Below, in pieces: positions 60,201 to 64,000 of a DNA stretch of 64,000 nucleotides. The stretch spans positions 455,507 to 519,506 of the forward strand of contig CDRNVI010000014.1 of assembly GCA_977017575.1 (NCBI GenBank). The letters run 5' to 3'. Origin of the DNA: Paramoeba atlantica (Eukaryota > Discosea). Every line of letters starts with the position of its first letter. The first letter of the stretch is position 1. Both the position numbers and the translations under genes were made by a program. The notes under the pieces were generated by a model. The model worked only from the letters and a program-made list of their open reading frames with translations, searched no databases and was not told the origin of the DNA.

Positions 60201-63200
60201 AAGAAAGAGGAAGAAAGAGGAAGAAAGAGGAAGAAAGAGGAAGAAAGAGGAAGAAAGAGGAAGAAAGAGGAAGAAAGAGGAAGAAAGAGGAAGAAAGAGA
60301 AGAAGAGGAAGAAAGAGGAAGAAAGAGGAAGAAAGAGGAAGAAAGAGGAAGAAAGAGGAAGAAAGAGGAAGAAAGAGGAAGAAAGAGGAAGAAAGAGGAA
60401 GAAAGAGGAAGAAAGAGGAAGAAAGAGGAAGAAAGAGGAAGAAAGAGGAAGAAAGAGGAAGAAAGAGGAAGAAAGAGGAAGAAAGAGGAAGAAAGAGGAA
60501 GAAAGAGGAAGAAAGAGGAAGAAAGAGGAAGAAAGAGGAAGAAAGAGGAAGAAAGAGGAAGAAAGAGGAAGAAAGAGGAAGAAAGAGGAAGAAAGAGGAA
60601 GAAAGAGGAAGAAAGAGGAAGAAAGAGGAAGAAAGAGGAAGAAAGAGGAAGAAAGAGGAAGAAAGAGGAAGAAAGAGGAAGAAAGAGGAAGAAAGAGGAA
60701 GAAAGAGGAAGAAAGAGGAAGAAAGAGGAAGAAAGAGGAAGAAAGAGGAAGAAAGAGGAAGAAAGAGGAGAAAGAGGAAGAAAGAGGAAGAAAGAGGAAG
60801 AAAGAGGAAGAAAGAGGAAGAAAGAGGAAGAAAGAGGAAGAAAGAGGAAGAAAGAGGAAGAAAGAGGAAGAAAGAGGAAGAAAGAGGAAGAAAGAGGAAG
60901 AAAGAGGAAGAAAGAGGAAGAAAGAGGAAGAAAGAGGAAGAAAGAGGAAGAAAGAGGAAGAAAGAGGAAGAAAGAGGAAGAAAGAGGAAGAAAGAGGAAG
61001 AAGAGGAAGAAAGAGGAAGAAAGAGGAAGAAAGAGGAAGAAAGAGGAAGAAAGAGGAAGAAAGAGGAAGAAAGAGGAAGAAAGAGGAAGAAAGAGGAAGA
61101 AAGAGGAAGAAAGAGGAAGAAAGAGGAAGAAAGAGGAAGAAAGAGGAAGAAAGAGGAAGAAAGAGGAAGAAAGAGGAAGAAAGAGGAAGAAAGAGGAAGA
61201 AAGAGGAAGAAAGAGGAAGAAAGAGGAAGAAAGAGGAAGAAAGAGGAAGAAAGAGGAAGAAAGAGGAAGAAAGAGGAAGAAAGAGGAAGAAAGAGGAAGA
61301 AAGAGGAAGAAAGAGGAAGAAAGAGGAAGAAAGAGGAAGAAAGAGGAAGAAAGAGGAAGAAAGAGGAAGAAAGAGGAAGAAAGAGGAAGAAAGAGGAAGA
61401 AAGAGGAAGAAAGAGGAAGAAAGAGGAAGAAAGAGGAAGAAAGAGGAAGAAAGAGGAAGAAAGAGGAAGAAAGAGGAGAAAGAGGAAGAAGAGGAAGAAA
61501 GAGGAAGAAAGAGGAAGAAAGAGGAAGAAAGAGGAAGAAAGAGGAAGAAAGAGGAAGAAAGAGGAAGAAAGAGGAAGAAAGAGGAAGAAAGAGGAAGAAA
61601 GAGGAAGAAAGAGGAAGAAAGAGGAAGAAAGAGGAAGAAAGAGGAGAAAGAGGAAGAAAGAGGAAGAAAGAGGAAGAAAGAGGAAGAAAGAGGAAGAAAG
61701 AGGAAGAAAGAGGAAGAAAGAGGAAGAAAGAGGAAGAAAGAGGAAGAAAGAGGAAGAAAGAGGAAGAAAGAGGAAGAAAGAGGAAGAAAGAGGAAGAAAG
61801 AGGAAGAAAGAGGAAGAAAGAGGAAGAAAGAGGAAGAAAGAGGAAGAAAGAGGAAGAAAGAGGAAGAAAGAGGAAGAAAGAGGAAGAAAGAGGAAGAAAG
61901 AGGAAGAAAGAGGAAGAAAGAGGAAGAAAGAGGAAGAAAGAGGAAGAAAGAGGAAGAAAGAGGAAGAAAGAGGAAGAAAGAGGAAGAAAGAGGAAGAAAG
62001 AGGAAGAAAGAGGAAGAAAGAGGAAGAAAGAGGAAGAAAGAGGAAGAAAGAGGAAGAAAGAGGAAGAAAGAGGAAGAAAGAGGAAGAAAGAGGAAGAAAG
62101 AGGAAGAAAGAGGAAGAAAGAGGAAGAAAGAGGAAGAAAGAGGAAGAAAGAGGAAGAAAGAGGAAGAAAGAGGAAGAAAGAGGAAGAAAGAGGAAGAAAG
62201 AGGAAGAAAGAGGAAGAAAGAGGAAGAAAGAGAGAAAGAGGAAGAAAGAGGAAGAAAGAGGAAGAAAGAGGAAGAAAGAGGAAGAAAGAGGAAGAAAGAG
62301 GAAGAAAGAGGAAGAAAGAGGAAGAAAGAGGAAGAAAGAGGAAGAAAGAGGAAGAAAGAGGAAGAAAGAGGAAGAAAGAGGAAGAAAGAGGAAGAAAGAG
62401 GAAGAAAGAGGAAGAAAGAGGAAGAAAGAGGAAGAAAGAGGAAGAAAGAGGAAGAAAGAGGAAGAAAGAGGAAGAAAGAGGAAGAAAGAGGAAGAAAGAG
62501 GAAGAAAGAGGAAGAAAGAGGAAGAAAGAGGAAGAAAGAGGAAGAAAGAGGAAGAAAGAGGAAGAAAGAGGAAGAAAGAGGAAGAAAGAGGAAGAAAGAG
62601 GAAGAAAGAGGAAGAAAGAGGAAGAAAGAGGAAGAAAGAGGAAGAAAGAGGAAGAAAGAGGAAGAAAGAGGAAGAAAGAGGAAGAAAGAGGAAGAAAGAG
62701 GAAGAAAGAGGAAGAAAGAGGAAGAAAGAGGAAGAAAGAGGAAGAAAGAGGAAGAAAGAGGAAGAAGAGGAAGAAAGAGGAAGAAAGAGGAAGAAAGAGG
62801 AAGAAAGAGGAAGAAAGAGGAAGAAAGAGGAAGAAAGAGGAAGAAAGAGGAAGAAAGAGGAAGAAAGAGGAAGAAAGAGGAAGAAAGAGGAAGAAAGAGG
62901 AAGAAAGAGGAAGAAAGAGGAAGAAAGAGGAAGAAAGAGGAAGAAAGAGGAAGAAAGAGGAAGAAAGAGGAAGAAAGAGGAAGAAAGAGGAAGAAAGAGG
63001 AAGAAAGAGGAAGAAAGAGGAAGAAAGAGGAAGAAAGAGGAAGAAAGAGGAAGAAAGAGGAAGAAAGAGGAAGAAAGAGGAAGAAAGAGGAAGAAAGAGG
63101 AAGAAAGAGGAAGAAAGAGGAAGAAAGAGGAAGAAAGAGGAAGAAAGAGGAAGAAAGAGGAAGAAAGAGGAAGAAAGAGGAAGAAAGAGGAAGAAAGAGG

Positions 63201-64000
63201 AAGAAAGAGGAAGAAAGAGGAGAAAGAGGAAGAAAGAGGAAGAAAGAGGAAGAAAGAGGAAGAAAGAGGAAGAAAGAGGAAGAAAGAGGAAGAAAGAGGA
63301 AGAAAGAGGAAGAAAGAGGAAGAAAGAGGAAGAAAGAGGAAGAAAGAGGAAGAAAGAGGAAGAAAGAGGAAGAAAGAGGAAGAAAGAGGAAGAAAGAGGA
63401 AGAAAGAGGAAGAAAGAGGAAGAAAGAGGAAGAAAGAGGAAGAAAGAGGAAGAAAGAGGAAGAAAGAGGAAGAAAGAGGAAGAAAGAGGAAGAAAGAGGA
63501 AGAAAGAGGAAGAAAGAGGAAGAAAGAGGAAGAAAGAGGAAGAAAGAGGAAGAAAGAGGAAGAAAGAGGAAGAAAGAGGAAGAAAGAGGAAGAAAGAGGA
63601 AGAAAGAGGAAGAAAGAGGAAGAAAGAGGAAGAAAGAGGAAGAAAGAGGAAGAAAGAGGAAGAAAGAGGAAGAAAGAGGAAGAAAGAGGAAGAAAGAGGA
63701 AGAAAGAGGAAGAAAGAGGAAGAAAGAGGAAGAAAGAGGAAGAAAGAGGAAGAAAGAGGAAGAAAGAGGAAGAAAGAGGAAGAAAGAGGAAGAAAGAGGA
63801 AGAAAGAGGAAGAAAGAGGAAGAAAGAGGAAGAAAGAGGAAGAAAGAGGAAGAAAGAGGAAGAAAGAGGAAGAAGAGGAAGAAAGAGGAAGAAAGAGGAA
63901 GAAAGAGGAAGAAAGAGGAAGAAAGAGGAAGAAAGAGGAGAAAGAGGAAGAAAGAGGAAGAAAGAGGAAGAAAGAGGAAGAAAGAGGAAGAAGAGGAAGA
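54255..64000. repeat. 10-bp purine satellite (ggaagaaaga)n, >9.7 kb
   Basis: An unbroken array of ggaagaaaga running off the window, roughly 970 units. From 54255 to about 56220 it looks perfect. From there on, scattered units lack one base (ggaagaaga, ggagaaaga, gagaagaaaga) or two (for example near 56350 and 62230). One strand is pure purine, so triplex formation is possible. No gene is embedded. Confidence 0.97.

Noticed and set aside
54255..64000. Telomeric repeat
   Set aside because: The unit is a 10-bp purine repeat unlike TTAGGG, the telomere repeat known from kinetoplastids, and no transition to TTAGGG is seen in the window.

Overview
This window looks like nuclear DNA of a euglenozoan protist (a kinetoplastid or diplonemid). 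It is a dense graveyard of nested retrotransposons, and I see no complete cellular gene. Nine sites carry all or part of a spliced leader (SL). On the leader's own strand it contains the core CAGTTTCTGTAC followed by CTTGTTG, close to the SL exons of kinetoplastids and diplonemids as I remember them. The window also holds a VIPER-type tyrosine-recombinase element (a kinetoplastid group) and APE-type LINEs, and no introns are evident.

Two families of non-LTR retrotransposon with a C-terminal restriction-like endonuclease (RLE; CRE/SLACS/R2-like architecture) dominate. RLE-A has a Pro-rich N-terminus, a conserved beta-rich-looking pre-RT domain, an RT with Y[I/Q]DD or FVDD, CCHC-type zinc motifs and an RLE with SGPDL...YDLTVVHELAPS. 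Its copies lie at 655-4782 (intact), 4977-7684, 8185-9615, 45474-48057, in a four-unit tandem array at 14263-22580, and in many C-terminal or N-terminal scraps. RLE-B has an N-terminal GSWDQF/STYN region, C2H2 fingers, an RT with YLDD, and an RLE with RPxDVF...LDFAVTH. Its copies lie at 10385-14179 (intact), 48812-52801 (one in-frame stop), 30239-32066 (5'-truncated, one stop), and as N-terminal scraps at 25502-26104 and 33115-33531. Full-length or 5'-complete RLE-B copies start directly after an SL exon, which suggests their RNAs are trans-spliced and copied back with the leader.

Layout: 1-8180, RLE-A1 and RLE-A2 facing away from each other, then stacked poly(A) tails. 8185-14256, RLE-A3 interrupted by RLE-B1. 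14263-22580, a head-to-tail array of chimeric RLE-B/RLE-A units, fused at 22580 to a LINE. 23450-27560, 3'-UTR scraps, a 0.95-kb duplication, SL mini-retrocopies and a large foldback. 28152-29005, minisatellites. 29022-36222, RLE and LINE scraps on both strands. 36235-44201, a LINE endonuclease domain split by a 6.8-kb VIPER-like element with complete A1...B1-A2-B2 split direct repeats; that element's recombinase gene is itself split by an RLE-A scrap with a 6-bp target-site duplication. 45321-54250, RLE-A5, RLE-B2, an apparent host-mRNA retrocopy and a chimeric SL-tagged copy. 54255-64000, a 10-bp purine satellite running off the window.

The elements form an ecosystem in which non-autonomous tails carry the 3'-UTR core of RLE-B and a relative (a GGTC-GAAA-GACC hairpin and a C-run before poly(A)). 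Related 18-bp tandem arrays recur at element edges. All names and families are judged by eye from motifs; no database search was possible.
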